A stretch of 64,000 nt of DNA, taken from the NCBI RefSeq assembly GCF_900100015.1, contig NZ_FNDD01000011.1, positions 62,001 to 126,000 of the forward strand, in the 5' to 3' direction. How positions within the stretch are numbered: the first letter of the stretch is position 1; each line of letters starts with the position of its first letter. Shown here in pieces: positions 15,778-24,865 of this stretch. This DNA comes from Vibrio xiamenensis (GTDB lineage: Bacteria > Pseudomonadota > Gammaproteobacteria > Enterobacterales > Vibrionaceae). Position numbers and translations under genes: made by a program. The notes below the pieces were generated by a model, which saw only the letters and a program-made list of their open reading frames with translations, was not told where the DNA came from and did no database searches.

Positions 15778-16938
15778 ATGGCCGATTTTGACTTTGACCA
15801 AGTGGTGGAAAGGCGTGGCTCCGGTAGCGTGAAATGGGATATTAACAGCGATTCAAACATGTTACCTATGTGGGTCGCAGACATGGATTTTAAAACCGCC
15901 CCAGTCATTGTTGAGGCTTTAGCCCGCCGTGTTGAGCACGGTGTGTTTGGCTACACCCATGTCGCCGATGAGTACTACGCCGCGTTGAGTGATTGGTTTG
16001 AGCAGCGCCACGGGTTTGCCATTGCGCGCGAGTGGGTGATTTATACCTCTGGTGTGGTGCCGGCGCTTTCAGCGATTTTAAAGGCTTTGACCAAGCCCGG
16101 TGACGGTGTGATTGTGCAAACGCCTGCCTACAACTGCTTTTTTAGCTCGATTCGTAATACAGGGTGCCGGCTTATCGAGAGTCCGCTGCGCAATACCAAT
16201 GGTTATTATGAAATGAATTTTGAGCTGTTGGAGCAGCAAGCCAGTCGCGAGGATGTGACTGCTATGATTCTATGCAACCCGCATAACCCGGTTGGCCGAG
16301 CATGGCGTGAAGATGAACTGCGTAAAGTCGGGGAGATCTGCTTTAGACACCAAGTCACCGTTATTAGCGATGAAATTCATTGTGACTTAGTGTTTCCTGG
16401 CCAACATCATCAAGTATTTGCGGCGCTTGGTGAGGAATTTCTACAAAACTCGGTTACTTGTCATTCACCAAGCAAGTCGTTCAACATTGCTGGGCTGCAA
16501 ATTGCCAATATTATTGCGGCTAACTCGAGTATTCGCCAGCGTGTCGATCGCGCGATCAATGTACACGAAGTGTGCGACGTAAATCCATTTGGCGTTACCG
16601 CATTAATTGCAGCTTACACGCAAGGTGCGCCTTGGCTCGATGCATTGCGTGAGTATCTACACGCCAACTATCTCTACGTTGAACAGTTTTTAAGTCAGTA
16701 TCTTCCGGAGCTAAAACTCACTCAACAACAAGCTACTTACCTTGCTTGGATTGATTGCCGCGCTCTTAAAACGACGTCGCATCAAATCAGCGAGCAACTC
16801 AAACAGCAAGCGCATTTACATATTTGCGAAGGTACGTTGTATGGTGAGTTTGGTGAAGGCTATATTCGGCTCAATATGGCGTGTCCGCGCAGTGTACTCC
16901 ACGATGGGCTTGAGCGATTGAAAAGGGTATTGAGCTGA
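15778..16938 (+). CDS. PatB/MalY-type PLP aminotransferase (cystathionine beta-lyase)
   Basis: A 386-residue fold-type I enzyme. Family landmarks are DMLPMWVADMDF-like residues at the start (SNMLPMWVADMDFKT), CNPHNPVGRAW, the aspartate in VISDEIHCDLV and the PLP lysine in SPSKSFNIAGLQ (about residue 233). These match the MalY/PatB subgroup that cleaves C-S bonds such as in cystathionine, giving homocysteine, pyruvate and ammonia. ATG 15778 is preceded by GGAAGAGGAA. It sits between the DUF3737 gene and a cyclophilin-like gene in one direction, probably as an operon. Confidence 0.9.
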   Translation: MADFDFDQVVERRGSGSVKWDINSDSNMLPMWVADMDFKTAPVIVEALARRVEHGVFGYTHVADEYYAALSDWFEQRHGFAIAREWVIYTSGVVPALSAILKALTKPGDGVIVQTPAYNCFFSSIRNTGCRLIESPLRNTNGYYEMNFELLEQQASREDVTAMILCNPHNPVGRAWREDELRKVGEICFRHQVTVISDEIHCDLVFPGQHHQVFAALGEEFLQNSVTCHSPSKSFNIAGLQIANIIAANSSIRQRVDRAINVHEVCDVNPFGVTALIAAYTQGAPWLDALREYLHANYLYVEQFLSQYLPELKLTQQQATYLAWIDCRALKTTSHQISEQLKQQAHLHICEGTLYGEFGEGYIRLNMACPRSVLHDGLERLKRVLS

Positions 16939-16942
16939 CTAG

Positions 16943-17503
16943 ATGCGAACGTTTAGCTTTTCAGTACGTTATTGGCGTAGCCAAGCTCGACACATGCAGC
17001 GCAGCGGTTTGTTTAGCTTGCTAGTCGCAACCCCTTGTTTTGCATTGCCAAACGCAAACGATGCGGGTTTGGAATCTGCGAATGCAGCGTGTCCCGCTTA
17101 CTCTATAACAAGCAATGTTCATGTTTTGAAAAGCAACACAACAGAAGTGACAGGAATGAAAATACGCTTTGTTTTTGACGATACCACAGTCAACGCGACC
17201 TTAAATGATAGTGACAGCGCCCGCGATTTTATTCGCCAACTACCGTTAACGTTTAAGCTTGAAGACTATGCCCGCACCGAGAAAATTGCTTACTTGCCGC
17301 GTAAACTTGATACCGAAAGTGCGCCAGCGGGCAGCAGTGCACAAGCAGGTGATATCGCCTATTACGCCCCATGGGGTAACCTCGTGATTTTTTATAAAGA
17401 TTTCGGTTACGCATCAGGCTTGATTCCACTGGGGCAACTTGATTCCCAGCTGAGCCGTTTTACCCATGGCTCAATGACGGTGACGATAGAATTAGTCGAT
17501 TGA
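16943..17503 (+). CDS. Exported cyclophilin-like-fold protein
   Basis: A 186-residue protein whose last 115 residues form a cyclophilin-like domain (MKIRFVFDDTTVNATLNDS, LPLTFKLEDYARTEKIAYLP, GDIAYYAPWGNLVIFYKDFG). The front has a hydrophobic stretch, GLFSLLVATPCFALP, that looks like a signal peptide. ATG 16994 would give a more usual signal-peptide length than ATG 16943. Neither has a clear ribosome-binding site. Stand-alone cytoplasmic members start at the MKIRF equivalent, so an exported form is less common. It lies four bases after the patB-like gene and is probably in its operon. The function is unknown. Confidence 0.75.
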   Translation: MRTFSFSVRYWRSQARHMQRSGLFSLLVATPCFALPNANDAGLESANAACPAYSITSNVHVLKSNTTEVTGMKIRFVFDDTTVNATLNDSDSARDFIRQLPLTFKLEDYARTEKIAYLPRKLDTESAPAGSSAQAGDIAYYAPWGNLVIFYKDFGYASGLIPLGQLDSQLSRFTHGSMTVTIELVD

Positions 17504-17522
17504 GTATGCGAGTGAAAGAGAT

Positions 17523-17556
17523 AAAAAATAACAGCCAGATCGGCTGTTATTTTTTT
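17523..17556. terminator. Bidirectional terminator
   Basis: A 14-bp stem (AAAAAATAACAGCC / GGCTGTTATTTTTT) with a five-base loop, between convergent genes ending at 17503 and 17562. Confidence 0.88.
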
Positions 17557-17561
17557 GTCTG

Positions 17562-18752
17562 TTACTTTGACGACTGTAACGAAGTCGCCCGTATTTTGCT
17601 CAGCAGCACGACCAACGTTGCGATGAATGCCAACACGCCATAGCCAGCGGCAATATGCAGTAAACTCAGCTGCTCGGAAAGACGTCCGGCAATCAGTGTT
17701 GGCAGCGCCGCGCCGACATAAGACACGGCATAAATCACCGAGAATACGCTTGGGCGCTGCTCTGCTTCTAAGCCAGTCACCATGGTTGAAATGCTGCCTG
17801 TCAGCACCATTCCCTGAGCAATCCCAGCTAAAACACTGGTGATCATAAAAGCGCTCAACATGCTGACGGACAACGCCACCAACACGCCGCCAACCGCTAG
17901 GGTGAAGCTTATCATGCCAAGCCATTGCGCTTTTTCACCGCTCATTTTGCCCGCCCGCCAGGCCCCCAGTGAACTCGGGGCCATGATTGAAGCAAAAACT
18001 AAAGCGGCAGCAACGGCGCTGTCTGAATGCAGCTGTTCGTGTGCCATCGCAGGTCCAAAAGCCTGAAAAAAGCCGCCTAATGCCCAAGTTGCGACAAAGG
18101 TACATGCCGCCACCGGAAATGCGCGGCGCGCGCTTGGAGGTAGTGTGAAGTTGGGTTTTAGACAGCGAAGTACTCCTGATTTTTTCACCATGGTTTCTTG
18201 GCTTCTAAACAGTAATCCGCTGCACAAAATCACCAATCCTAACGCAAGATAAAAACCGAACTGGCGCGGCATTGGCGCGTACTCGACCAGTAATCCAGAA
18301 CCAATGCCGCCGATGGTTAAACCGGTCATCGGACCGCAACTTATCACCGCAGAAGGCACCCAGTTTGGTACGGCTTTGGCGTGGTCAACCAGCCAAGATG
18401 TCAGCGCCGTAGACGCAAGGCCGCAAGCGGTGCCTTGCAGTAAACGACCGATAATTAACGGTAGTGCGCTGTCGAGGTGGAGAAAAAACACGATAGATAA
18501 CGCAGCGATCAACAAAGCCAGCAGTGAACTGGTTTTGCGGCCAATGAAATTGGAGACTCGACCAAACAGCAATAGAGCCGAGACGGCACCGATAAAATAC
18601 ACCACGGAGCTCAGTGAAAGTTGTAAATAACTGACCTGATTTTCAGTGTGATAAAGGCCGTACAGCGGAATGGCGATAGAGGATACGACATAGGTAGATA
18701 TCAGCGATAATGCCGCGCTAAAAAAAGAAAATCGGTTAGATTCGGTTAACAA
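17562..18752 (-). CDS. Major facilitator superfamily transporter
   Basis: A 396-residue protein with about 12 hydrophobic segments and the MFS signature GRVSNFIGRKTSS after helix 2. It is probably a drug/metabolite proton antiporter of the inner membrane. The start is a TTG at 18752 with GAGGG eight bases upstream. It is divergent from the exported CMD gene at 19172. Its upstream DNA contains a minus-strand GACAATTAGGCAA, the candidate AraC site shared with the araC locus. This suggests it exports or imports a compound handled by the CMD/cupin enzymes. The substrate is unknown. Confidence 0.87.
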   Translation of the reverse strand: MLTESNRFSFFSAALSLISTYVVSSIAIPLYGLYHTENQVSYLQLSLSSVVYFIGAVSALLLFGRVSNFIGRKTSSLLALLIAALSIVFFLHLDSALPLIIGRLLQGTACGLASTALTSWLVDHAKAVPNWVPSAVISCGPMTGLTIGGIGSGLLVEYAPMPRQFGFYLALGLVILCSGLLFRSQETMVKKSGVLRCLKPNFTLPPSARRAFPVAACTFVATWALGGFFQAFGPAMAHEQLHSDSAVAAALVFASIMAPSSLGAWRAGKMSGEKAQWLGMISFTLAVGGVLVALSVSMLSAFMITSVLAGIAQGMVLTGSISTMVTGLEAEQRPSVFSVIYAVSYVGAALPTLIAGRLSEQLSLLHIAAGYGVLAFIATLVVLLSKIRATSLQSSK

Positions 18753-18865
18753 AGAATTGGCCCTCGAGATGATTAAAACGAGCTTAGAATTGCGCAGCCA
18801 AACCTTCGCAATCGCTAAGAACGCTCAAGAGTCGATAAGTCTAAAAGCGCGTTGGCTTTTTCCGT

Positions 18866-18878
18866 TTGCCTAATTGTC
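18866..18878 (-). promoter_or_regulatory. AraC-type operator, copy C (GACAATTAGGCAA on minus strand)
   Basis: Read on the minus strand it is identical over 13 bases to copy A. It lies 114 bases upstream of the MFS start and points toward that gene. A further minus-strand AGGC is centred 20 bases away. Confidence 0.6.
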
Positions 18879-19066
18879 TCGAATGCTTGCCTTAAATGCC
18901 CAATTCACTGGGTGTCGCACTGTGCTTATCGACTGATTGTTTTCATTCTGGTCTGGACAACGGCTCTTACTAACCGCAATGACGGCGTTCGAGATCAAGC
19001 AAAAAATCATTTCAAAATGTAACTAAGCTTTTGATTATATTGTTTATTTTAATTTTTAAAATCGTG

Positions 19067-19098
19067 GATAATCAGGCAATGAATACGGGTTTATAGGC
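19067..19098 (+). promoter_or_regulatory. AraC-type operator, copy D, with second half-site
   Basis: GATAATCAGGCAA at 19067-19079 is identical to copy B, and the match extends one base to the left. As in copy B, a second AGGC begins exactly 21 bases after the first (19074 and 19095). It precedes the exported CMD gene by about 75 bases. Confidence 0.65.
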
Positions 19099-19171
19099 AA
19101 AGATTTACGCTCAGTTCGAGGTAGATTAGTTATGAGATTCGATGGATTCCAACAATGTTCAGGAGGGTACT

Positions 19172-19891
19172 TTGTCCAAATTCATATCCGTATTTAAGCC
19201 TATGTGGTTAGCTGTGGTCGCGACGTTTGCGCTGCTCATTTCGCCATGGAGTTATGCACAACCTGCATTAAACGCTAAACAGCAGGCAGTTATCCCGATT
19301 GCTGCGTTTACCGCCAGCGGTGATATCGACAAACTGAAAATCAGCCTTGCGCAAGGCTTAGATCAAGGGTTGACGATTAACGAAATCAAAGAAGTCATCG
19401 CTCAGCTTTATGCCTACGCCGGTTTTCCTCGCAGTTTGAATGGCTTAGCGGCGTTCATGCAGGTACTAGAGACACGTAAAGCGAGTGGTATTGTTGACCA
19501 GTTTGGCCCAGAGTCGAAACCGTTACCCAGTGACAAAACCAGCCTAGAGTTTGGTAGTGACAACCAAACTCGACTTATCGGCCGCGAAGTCAAAGGCGCA
19601 CTGTTTGATTTTTCATCGCAAATCGACACCTACCTAAAATCCCATCTGTTTGGTGACATTTTTCAGCGCGATCTACTGAGCTGGAAACTGCGTGAAATCG
19701 CGACCATAGCGGCGCTTGCCAACATGAGCGGCGTCAATAGCCAATTGGCCGCTCACTATAACATCAGTATGAATAATGATGTTTCTCGCCAAGAACTGCA
19801 GCAGTTTATCGCGATTTTACAACGCGCTTGTGGCGCCGCAGTCGCGCAGAATGCCGAGCAGGTTTTGACCGCCGTATTGGCACAAAAATGA
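19172..19891 (+). CDS. Carboxymuconolactone-decarboxylase-family protein, exported paralogue
   Basis: A 239-residue paralogue of the protein at 13469. Shared stretches include IPIAAFTASG, YAGFPRSLNGL, DTYLKSHLFGDIF and ATIAALANM-GVNSQL. It begins with a signal peptide ending near SPWSYAQ. The start is the TTG at 19172, because an excellent AGGAGGG lies at 19161-19167. The upstream ATG at 19142 would add a polar extension and place that sequence inside the gene. A cupin gene with its own signal peptide follows after 11 bases. The two CMD/cupin pairs thus act in different compartments. The reaction is unknown. Confidence 0.86.
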   Translation: MSKFISVFKPMWLAVVATFALLISPWSYAQPALNAKQQAVIPIAAFTASGDIDKLKISLAQGLDQGLTINEIKEVIAQLYAYAGFPRSLNGLAAFMQVLETRKASGIVDQFGPESKPLPSDKTSLEFGSDNQTRLIGREVKGALFDFSSQIDTYLKSHLFGDIFQRDLLSWKLREIATIAALANMSGVNSQLAAHYNISMNNDVSRQELQQFIAILQRACGAAVAQNAEQVLTAVLAQK

Positions 19892-19902
19892 GGAGATTGA
19901 AA

Positions 19903-20385
19903 ATGAAAAGAGGATTATCGGCACTGGGTTTGTGTATCACATGTAGCCTTGGCTTCTACGCTCAGGCGAGTGAGGAACCAGCGCAGCAGGTGTATCGCGG
20001 TGCAGACCAGAAGCACTTTCAAGGACCCTCCGATCTTTTTACAGGAGAGGTCAATGTCGAAATGTTATTCCCGGAAAATGATGTCGCCCATTACAGCGCG
20101 GCGTATGTCACTTTTGCAGCGGGTGCTCGCACCGCTTGGCATCAGCACCCAGCAGGGCAGCATATGATCGTGACATCAGGGGTGGCACTAACAGGCACAC
20201 GTGATGGTAAAGTGATACGTTTTGCGAAAGGCGACAGTGTATGGTGTCCGCCAGGCATTGACCATTGGCATGGCGCAACACCAGAGGCACCAATGACGCA
20301 TCTTGTGGTCACCGCGGCAAAGCAAGGTCCAAATGTGGTTTGGAAAGAAAAAGTCACCGATCAGCAATACTTATCGCAGCCATAA
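19903..20385 (+). CDS. Exported cupin, hydroxynitrile-lyase-like
   Basis: A 160-residue protein with a signal peptide (MKRGLSALGLCITCSLGFYAQA) and one cupin domain. GARTAWHQHPAGQHMIVTSG holds the two histidines and the glutamine of the metal site, and DHWHGA gives the distal histidine. These segments closely resemble the cupin hydroxynitrile lyase of Granulicella as I remember it, although physiological substrates of such cupins are mostly unknown. The ATG at 19903 follows GAGGAG, which overlaps the end of the CMD gene. It is co-transcribed with that gene and ended by the terminator at 20407. Confidence 0.87.
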   Translation: MKRGLSALGLCITCSLGFYAQASEEPAQQVYRGADQKHFQGPSDLFTGEVNVEMLFPENDVAHYSAAYVTFAAGARTAWHQHPAGQHMIVTSGVALTGTRDGKVIRFAKGDSVWCPPGIDHWHGATPEAPMTHLVVTAAKQGPNVVWKEKVTDQQYLSQP

Positions 20386-20406
20386 TTGATCACTGGGAAA
20401 ATGGAC

Positions 20407-20437
20407 AGCGCTTGAACTTAGGTTTAGGCGCTTTTTT
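20407..20437 (+). terminator. Intrinsic terminator after the exported cupin gene
   Basis: AGCGCTTGAAC pairs with GTTTAGGCGCT (11 bp, two G-U pairs) around a TTAG loop, followed by a run of six T. Confidence 0.78.
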
Positions 20438-20597
20438 ATGGTGGCGAAAAATGCGAAATGGACACTTTTTTAAGTACGGTATCGCATCAAAATTACGCTT
20501 TGGGATGAATGTTAACTGCATATTTGGGTGAAAGGGTTGGATGAAATGTCGTTTTAAAGTTTAACTTGGCGATTCAAGCATATACTATGTCTATACC

Positions 20598-20622
20598 AGC
20601 CACCGTTCGCGGTGGCTGTTTT
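20598..20622 (+). terminator. TTCG-loop hairpin with T-run upstream of mscS
   Basis: AGCCACCG-TTCG-CGGTGGCT followed by GTTTTT has the form of a strong terminator, but no gene ends nearby and the previous operon already has its own terminator at 20407. A TATACT box lies just upstream at 20581. It may be a leader attenuator for the channel gene or the end of a short RNA. Confidence 0.55.
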
Positions 20623-20737
20623 TATGATTCACGGGGGAGCGCTTATTGCTTTGATGGTCGTGATTCATCGCCAAGCTATTTGTTGTCAGCCTTTAGCATG
20701 GATTTCTCAACACCTAGGATGACGAAAGGAGTCATAT

Positions 20738-21562
20738 ATGGAACGGCTTATCGCCTTATATCAAACGCATCAGGATCTCCTGATTCAGATTATGCAAAAT
20801 ACTTTGTTGACGATACTGATCGTGATTGTGGCTTCGATCATTGCCAAGTTGGTCAAACGGGGCGTGTTTAAAGCATCGTCAAAAATCAGCGGTGGTGATG
20901 AAATTGTTTCGCGCTTGCTGTCTAAAGTGGCGTCTTACTGCGTATATTTGGTCGCGCTGGTCATCGTTCTTGATTTGTTTGGCGTGAATACTTCAAGCTT
21001 GGTTGCGCTAGTGGGTGCGGCAGGCTTAGCGATTGGCTTAGCTCTGAAAGACACCTTAAGTAACATTGCCGCGGGTATCATGTTGCTGTTTTTAAAACCA
21101 ATCAGAAAAGGTGAGTTTATTGAATTTGGCAGCATCTCGGGCACAGTGATTGACATTGGACTATTTACCTCTGTCTTTAAAACCGGTGATGGCATTTTTA
21201 TTTCCAGTCCGAACAGCACGGTCTGGAATTCGACGATCAAAAACTTTAGCCGTAATGACCGTCGCCGCATGGACATCATCGTGGGAATTTCTTATGAGGA
21301 TTCCATCGACGTGGGCATGAACGTGCTCAAAGAGATCGCCATGTCTCAAGAACATATTTTGCGCGACCCTGAGCCACAAGTGATGGTGCAGATGTTGGCC
21401 GACAGTTCAGTGAATTTACAGCTACGTGCTTGGAGCCCAACCGATAAATATTGGGAAACTTACTGGGCTATGCAAAAAATGGTGAAACCGAAGATCGAAG
21501 AAGCGGGCTTGAGTATTCCATTCCCGCAACGCGACTTGCACATCAAGTACGAGCAAAAATAA
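20738..21562 (+). CDS. mscS: Small-conductance mechanosensitive channel MscS
   Basis: A 274-residue MscS-type channel. There are three membrane segments. The third is the glycine/alanine-rich pore helix GAAGLAIGLALKDTLSNIAAG (by key residues, about 90-110), followed by the beta domain (FIEFGSISGTVIDIGLF) and the carboxyl alpha/beta cage. It opens under membrane tension and releases solutes on osmotic downshock. The length is close to the E. coli MscS length. ATG 20738 follows AAAGGAG. It is a single gene ended by the terminator at 21598. A hairpin at 20598 lies in its leader. Confidence 0.93.
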   Translation: MERLIALYQTHQDLLIQIMQNTLLTILIVIVASIIAKLVKRGVFKASSKISGGDEIVSRLLSKVASYCVYLVALVIVLDLFGVNTSSLVALVGAAGLAIGLALKDTLSNIAAGIMLLFLKPIRKGEFIEFGSISGTVIDIGLFTSVFKTGDGIFISSPNSTVWNSTIKNFSRNDRRRMDIIVGISYEDSIDVGMNVLKEIAMSQEHILRDPEPQVMVQMLADSSVNLQLRAWSPTDKYWETYWAMQKMVKPKIEEAGLSIPFPQRDLHIKYEQK

Positions 21563-21597
21563 CCGCATTAGATTCGAATATCGATTCCATCTTATCG

Positions 21598-21628
21598 AGC
21601 GCTGCAGAATATTTTGCGGCGCTTTTTT
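21598..21628 (+). terminator. Intrinsic terminator after mscS
   Basis: AGCGCTGCA pairs with TGCGGCGCT (9 bp, one G-U pair), followed by six T. Confidence 0.83.
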
Positions 21629-21720
21629 GTTTAATCCATTGACCTCAAAAATTGGGGTAGTATCTTGCCACTATAAGGCTTAAGAGTCGCAAAGCAGAGC
21701 GCCAAAGATAAGGACACTTC

Positions 21721-22425
21721 GTGCAGTACGTAAAAATTAAAGATTCCATCGTTGAACAAATTGAATCTGGCATGCTTTCACCGCGTCAAAAACTGCCTGC
21801 AGAGCGTAAATTGGCCGAATCCTTTGATACAACACGAGTCACTTTACGTGAAGCTTTGTCATTGCTCGAAGCAGAAGGGCGCATTTATCGAGAAGACCGC
21901 CGCGGCTGGTTTATTTCGCCTTTGCCACTGCGCTACGATCCTACCCAAACTTTAAACTTTCCTGAAATGGCCCAAGCGCAGAATCGCGTGCCAAAAACCG
22001 AGCTGCTGTCGGCAAAAGGCACTTTGGTGAATCGCCAAGCCACGCGGCTACTGAAACTGCAGCCCTTTTCAGATGTGTATCGCGTTGACCGTGTGCGTTA
22101 TTTGGAAGATCGCCCAGTAGTTTACGTCACCAACTATATTCGCCCGGAACTGTTTCCCAACTTGTTGCAGTTTGATTTGGCCAATTCACTGACCGATATT
22201 TATCGAGAGCATTACGGCGTGGTTTATCAAAAAATTGGCTACAGCATTTCCAGCAGCACGTTACTGGGAGATATGGCACAAGCGCTGCGCGCCACCCAAG
22301 GCGCTCCGGCAATGGTGATTGAGCGCAGCAATTATAATCAAGACGGCGAGTTGATCGATTGTGGTATCGAATATTGGCGCCATGACGCACTCAGCATTGA
22401 ATCGATCGCCGAACTAAAACGGTAA
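21721..22425 (+). CDS. GntR-family regulator with UTRA domain (PhnR-like)
   Basis: A 234-residue regulator. The winged HTH is at residues 5-65 (LPAERKLAESFDTTRVTLREAL, shown by key residues), with the EDRRGWFISP wing that I associate with regulators of phosphonate (2-aminoethylphosphonate) genes. The UTRA ligand domain fills the rest (VYRVDRVRYLEDRPVVYVTNY and VIERSNYNQDGELIDCGIEYWR). The start is a GTG at 21721. An ATG in the same frame is only found at codon 18, inside the HTH. No phosphonate gene is in the window, so the target and ligand are open. Confidence 0.86.
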   Translation: MQYVKIKDSIVEQIESGMLSPRQKLPAERKLAESFDTTRVTLREALSLLEAEGRIYREDRRGWFISPLPLRYDPTQTLNFPEMAQAQNRVPKTELLSAKGTLVNRQATRLLKLQPFSDVYRVDRVRYLEDRPVVYVTNYIRPELFPNLLQFDLANSLTDIYREHYGVVYQKIGYSISSSTLLGDMAQALRATQGAPAMVIERSNYNQDGELIDCGIEYWRHDALSIESIAELKR

Positions 22426-22445
22426 TGATCGCATTGATTGACCAC

Positions 22446-22470
22446 AAGGCGCTTTTTAGGCGCCTTTTTT
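22446..22470 (+). terminator. Intrinsic terminator after the UTRA regulator
   Basis: AAGGCGC pairs with GCGCCTT around a seven-base loop, followed by six T. Confidence 0.8.
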
Positions 22471-22900
22471 GTATCTCCATCGTCCCATCTCGGTATTGGG
22501 CTTTGTCTGCTGGCTCACAAAATGACTATTGTGGCTGACGCTTTAATAGAACTGCGTTTTTATCACCGTGTTGATTGGATGAATTAAAGCTCCGGATCTG
22601 GTTTTGCTCCTCAATCTATTTATGCCCAGATTAACCTCAAACTAACAGATATTGAGCGCCAAGCTATCGGTGTTTTAGCTTCTAAAATAGCGGTGAATTT
22701 GAATAGTAATTTTGGTCGAGACGACAAAATTTATTCATTAGACTGAAAGGCGATTTTGCCTGTTAATGCGCGTGTTATTACTGAGGGGTGAACGCTGTCT
22801 ATCGCAGGCAGAGCAAGGCTTATCAGCCAGTTTCAATATCAGATATTTCGCCTCTCTACACGTACCGGCTGTCAATCATTAGTGAAAGATTGACAGAATT
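22471..22900. other. Intergenic upstream of speA
   Basis: About 430 bases. A frame without any start codon runs from about 22590 to 22746 and would encode a peptide with YAQINLKLTDIERQ and FGRDDKIYSLD. It may be a leftover of a lost gene, but I cannot name it. The remainder should hold the speA promoter. No riboswitch or repeat is evident. Confidence 0.4.
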
Positions 22901-24865
22901 ATGCTTAGTCTTTTGCTATACCCAAAGAAAGACAATCAACTGGAAACCAATGTGGAAAACGAATCCAAATTAGACAGTGTTCGCGCTGATTACAACGTTC
23001 ATTACTGGAGCCAAGGCTTTTACGGTATTAACGATGATGGTGAAGTGTATGTGTCGCCAAGAAGTGACAATAAGTTCCCAACTTCGCTGAGCCATATTGT
23101 TGGCCAAATTGAAAATCGCGGCTTAAATCTACCGGTATTGGTGCGTTTCCCTCAGATTTTGCATCAGCGAGTTCACAATATTTGCGACGCGTTCAATCAG
23201 GCGATTGAAGAGTATCAATACCCGAACAACTACCTGTTGGTTTACCCGATTAAAGTTAACCAACAGCGTGAAGTTGTGGATGAAATTCTCGCTAGCCAAG
23301 CGCAGCTAGAAACCAAACAACTCGGTCTTGAAGCGGGCAGTAAACCTGAGCTTCTTGCGGTATTAGCGATGGCGCAAAAAGCCAGCTCTGTGATTGTTTG
23401 CAACGGCTACAAAGACCGCGAATACATGCGTCTTGCTTTGATTGGTGAAAAGCTTGGCCACCGCGTGTTCGTGGTGCTGGAGAAAATGTCGGAACTCGAC
23501 ATTGTGCTTAAAGAGGCGAAAAGCCTTGGCGTGAAACCGCGCTTGGGTATTCGTATTCGTTTGGCGTCACAAGGCGCGGGTAAGTGGCAATCGAGCGGGG
23601 GCGAAAAGTCCAAATTTGGTTTGTCAGCGTCGCAAGTGCTAACGGTTATGCAGCGCCTTAAACAGGAAGAGATGCTGGACTCATTGCAGTTGGTGCATTT
23701 CCACCTTGGCTCGCAAATGGCGAATATTCGCGATGTGCGTAATGGAGTCAATGAGTCAGCGCGTTTCTATTGTGAACTTCGCGATATGGGTGCGCACATT
23801 GAGTATTTTGATATCGGTGGTGGCTTGGCGGTGGATTACGATGGCACGCGCAGCCAGTCGCCGAACTCGATGAACTACGGCCTTAATGAGTATGCACGTA
23901 ACATCGTGACGACTGTGGGTGACGTATGTCAGCAATACGGTCAATTGATGCCAACCATTATTTCTGAATCAGGTCGCTCATTGACCGCTCATCACGCGGT
24001 TTTGATTACCAACGTGATTGGCACGGAAGCGTATCATCCAGAGCCTGTGGTGGAACCCACTGAGTGGCAAGAGAGCTTTTTGCTGCAAAATATGTGGAGC
24101 AGTTGGGAGAGCCTACAAGATGGTAGTGATGCGCGTGCGCTGATTGAAATTTATAACGATACACAAAGCGACTTAGCCGAAGTTCACTCACATTTTGCGA
24201 CCGGAATGATGAACCTGGAGCAGCGAGCGTGGGCCGAGCAATTGTCACTGCGTATTTATCATGAGCTATCGCGGCAGATGAATGCGAAAAACCGTTTTCA
24301 TCGTCCGATCCTTGATGAACTGAGCGAGCGTTTAGCGGATAAGTTCTTTATTAATTTTTCGCTGTTTCAATCGCTACCGGATGCTTGGGGTATCGACCAG
24401 GTGTTTCCAGTACTGCCGTTATCGGGCTTGGAGCGTTTGGAAGATCGCCGCGCGGTGATGTTGGACATCACTTGCGACTCTGATGGTGTGGTTGAGCAAT
24501 ACGTGGAAGGTCAAGGCATCGAGAAAACCTTGCCAGTCCCGGCTTGGACCAAAGATGAGCAGTACATGATGGGCTTTTTCTTAGTCGGCGCATACCAAGA
24601 AATTCTCGGTGATATGCACAACCTGTTTGGGGATACTCACAGTGTGGTGGTCAATATCAACGATGATGGCGAATCGGAATTAGCGCTGGTCAACGAAGGC
24701 GATACTGTTGAAGACATGATGCGTTACGTGCATATCGATGTTGATAGTATTCGTGAGCATTATCGTGAGCTTGTCAGCCAACGGGTGGATGAAAGCGAGC
24801 AACAAAATATCTTAGCCGAGCTTGAGCAAGGTCTAAGTGGTTATACCTATTTAGAGGATTTCTAA
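22901..24865 (+). CDS. speA: Biosynthetic arginine decarboxylase SpeA
   Basis: A 654-residue fold-type III PLP enzyme that converts arginine to agmatine and CO2, the first step of the agmatine route to putrescine. The protein has the family's [17 protein letters not shown] opening, the PLP lysine in [13 protein letters not shown] (about residue 121) and the glycine-rich [13 protein letters not shown]. The ATG at 22901 adds some 20 residues before the conserved part. A GTG at 22952 would give a start closer to that of relatives, and neither has a strong ribosome-binding site. speB starts immediately after its stop, giving a two-gene putrescine operon. Confidence 0.95.
   Translation: MLSLLLYPKKDNQLETNVENESKLDSVRADYNVHYWSQGFYGINDDGEVYVSPRSDNKFPTSLSHIVGQIENRGLNLPVLVRFPQILHQRVHNICDAFNQAIEEYQYPNNYLLVYPIKVNQQREVVDEILASQAQLETKQLGLEAGSKPELLAVLAMAQKASSVIVCNGYKDREYMRLALIGEKLGHRVFVVLEKMSELDIVLKEAKSLGVKPRLGIRIRLASQGAGKWQSSGGEKSKFGLSASQVLTVMQRLKQEEMLDSLQLVHFHLGSQMANIRDVRNGVNESARFYCELRDMGAHIEYFDIGGGLAVDYDGTRSQSPNSMNYGLNEYARNIVTTVGDVCQQYGQLMPTIISESGRSLTAHHAVLITNVIGTEAYHPEPVVEPTEWQESFLLQNMWSSWESLQDGSDARALIEIYNDTQSDLAEVHSHFATGMMNLEQRAWAEQLSLRIYHELSRQMNAKNRFHRPILDELSERLADKFFINFSLFQSLPDAWGIDQVFPVLPLSGLERLEDRRAVMLDITCDSDGVVEQYVEGQGIEKTLPVPAWTKDEQYMMGFFLVGAYQEILGDMHNLFGDTHSVVVNINDDGESELALVNEGDTVEDMMRYVHIDVDSIREHYRELVSQRVDESEQQNILAELEQGLSGYTYLEDF

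Larger units (their letters stand above)
18753..19171. promoter_or_regulatory. Divergent control region of MFS gene and exported CMD gene
   Basis: A 419-base gap without a credible gene. It contains a minus-strand GACAATTAGGCAA at 18866-18878, another minus-strand AGGC 20 bases away, and a plus-strand GATAATCAGGCAA at 19067. DNA around 19030-19060 is very AT-rich, consistent with promoters. Confidence 0.5.
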
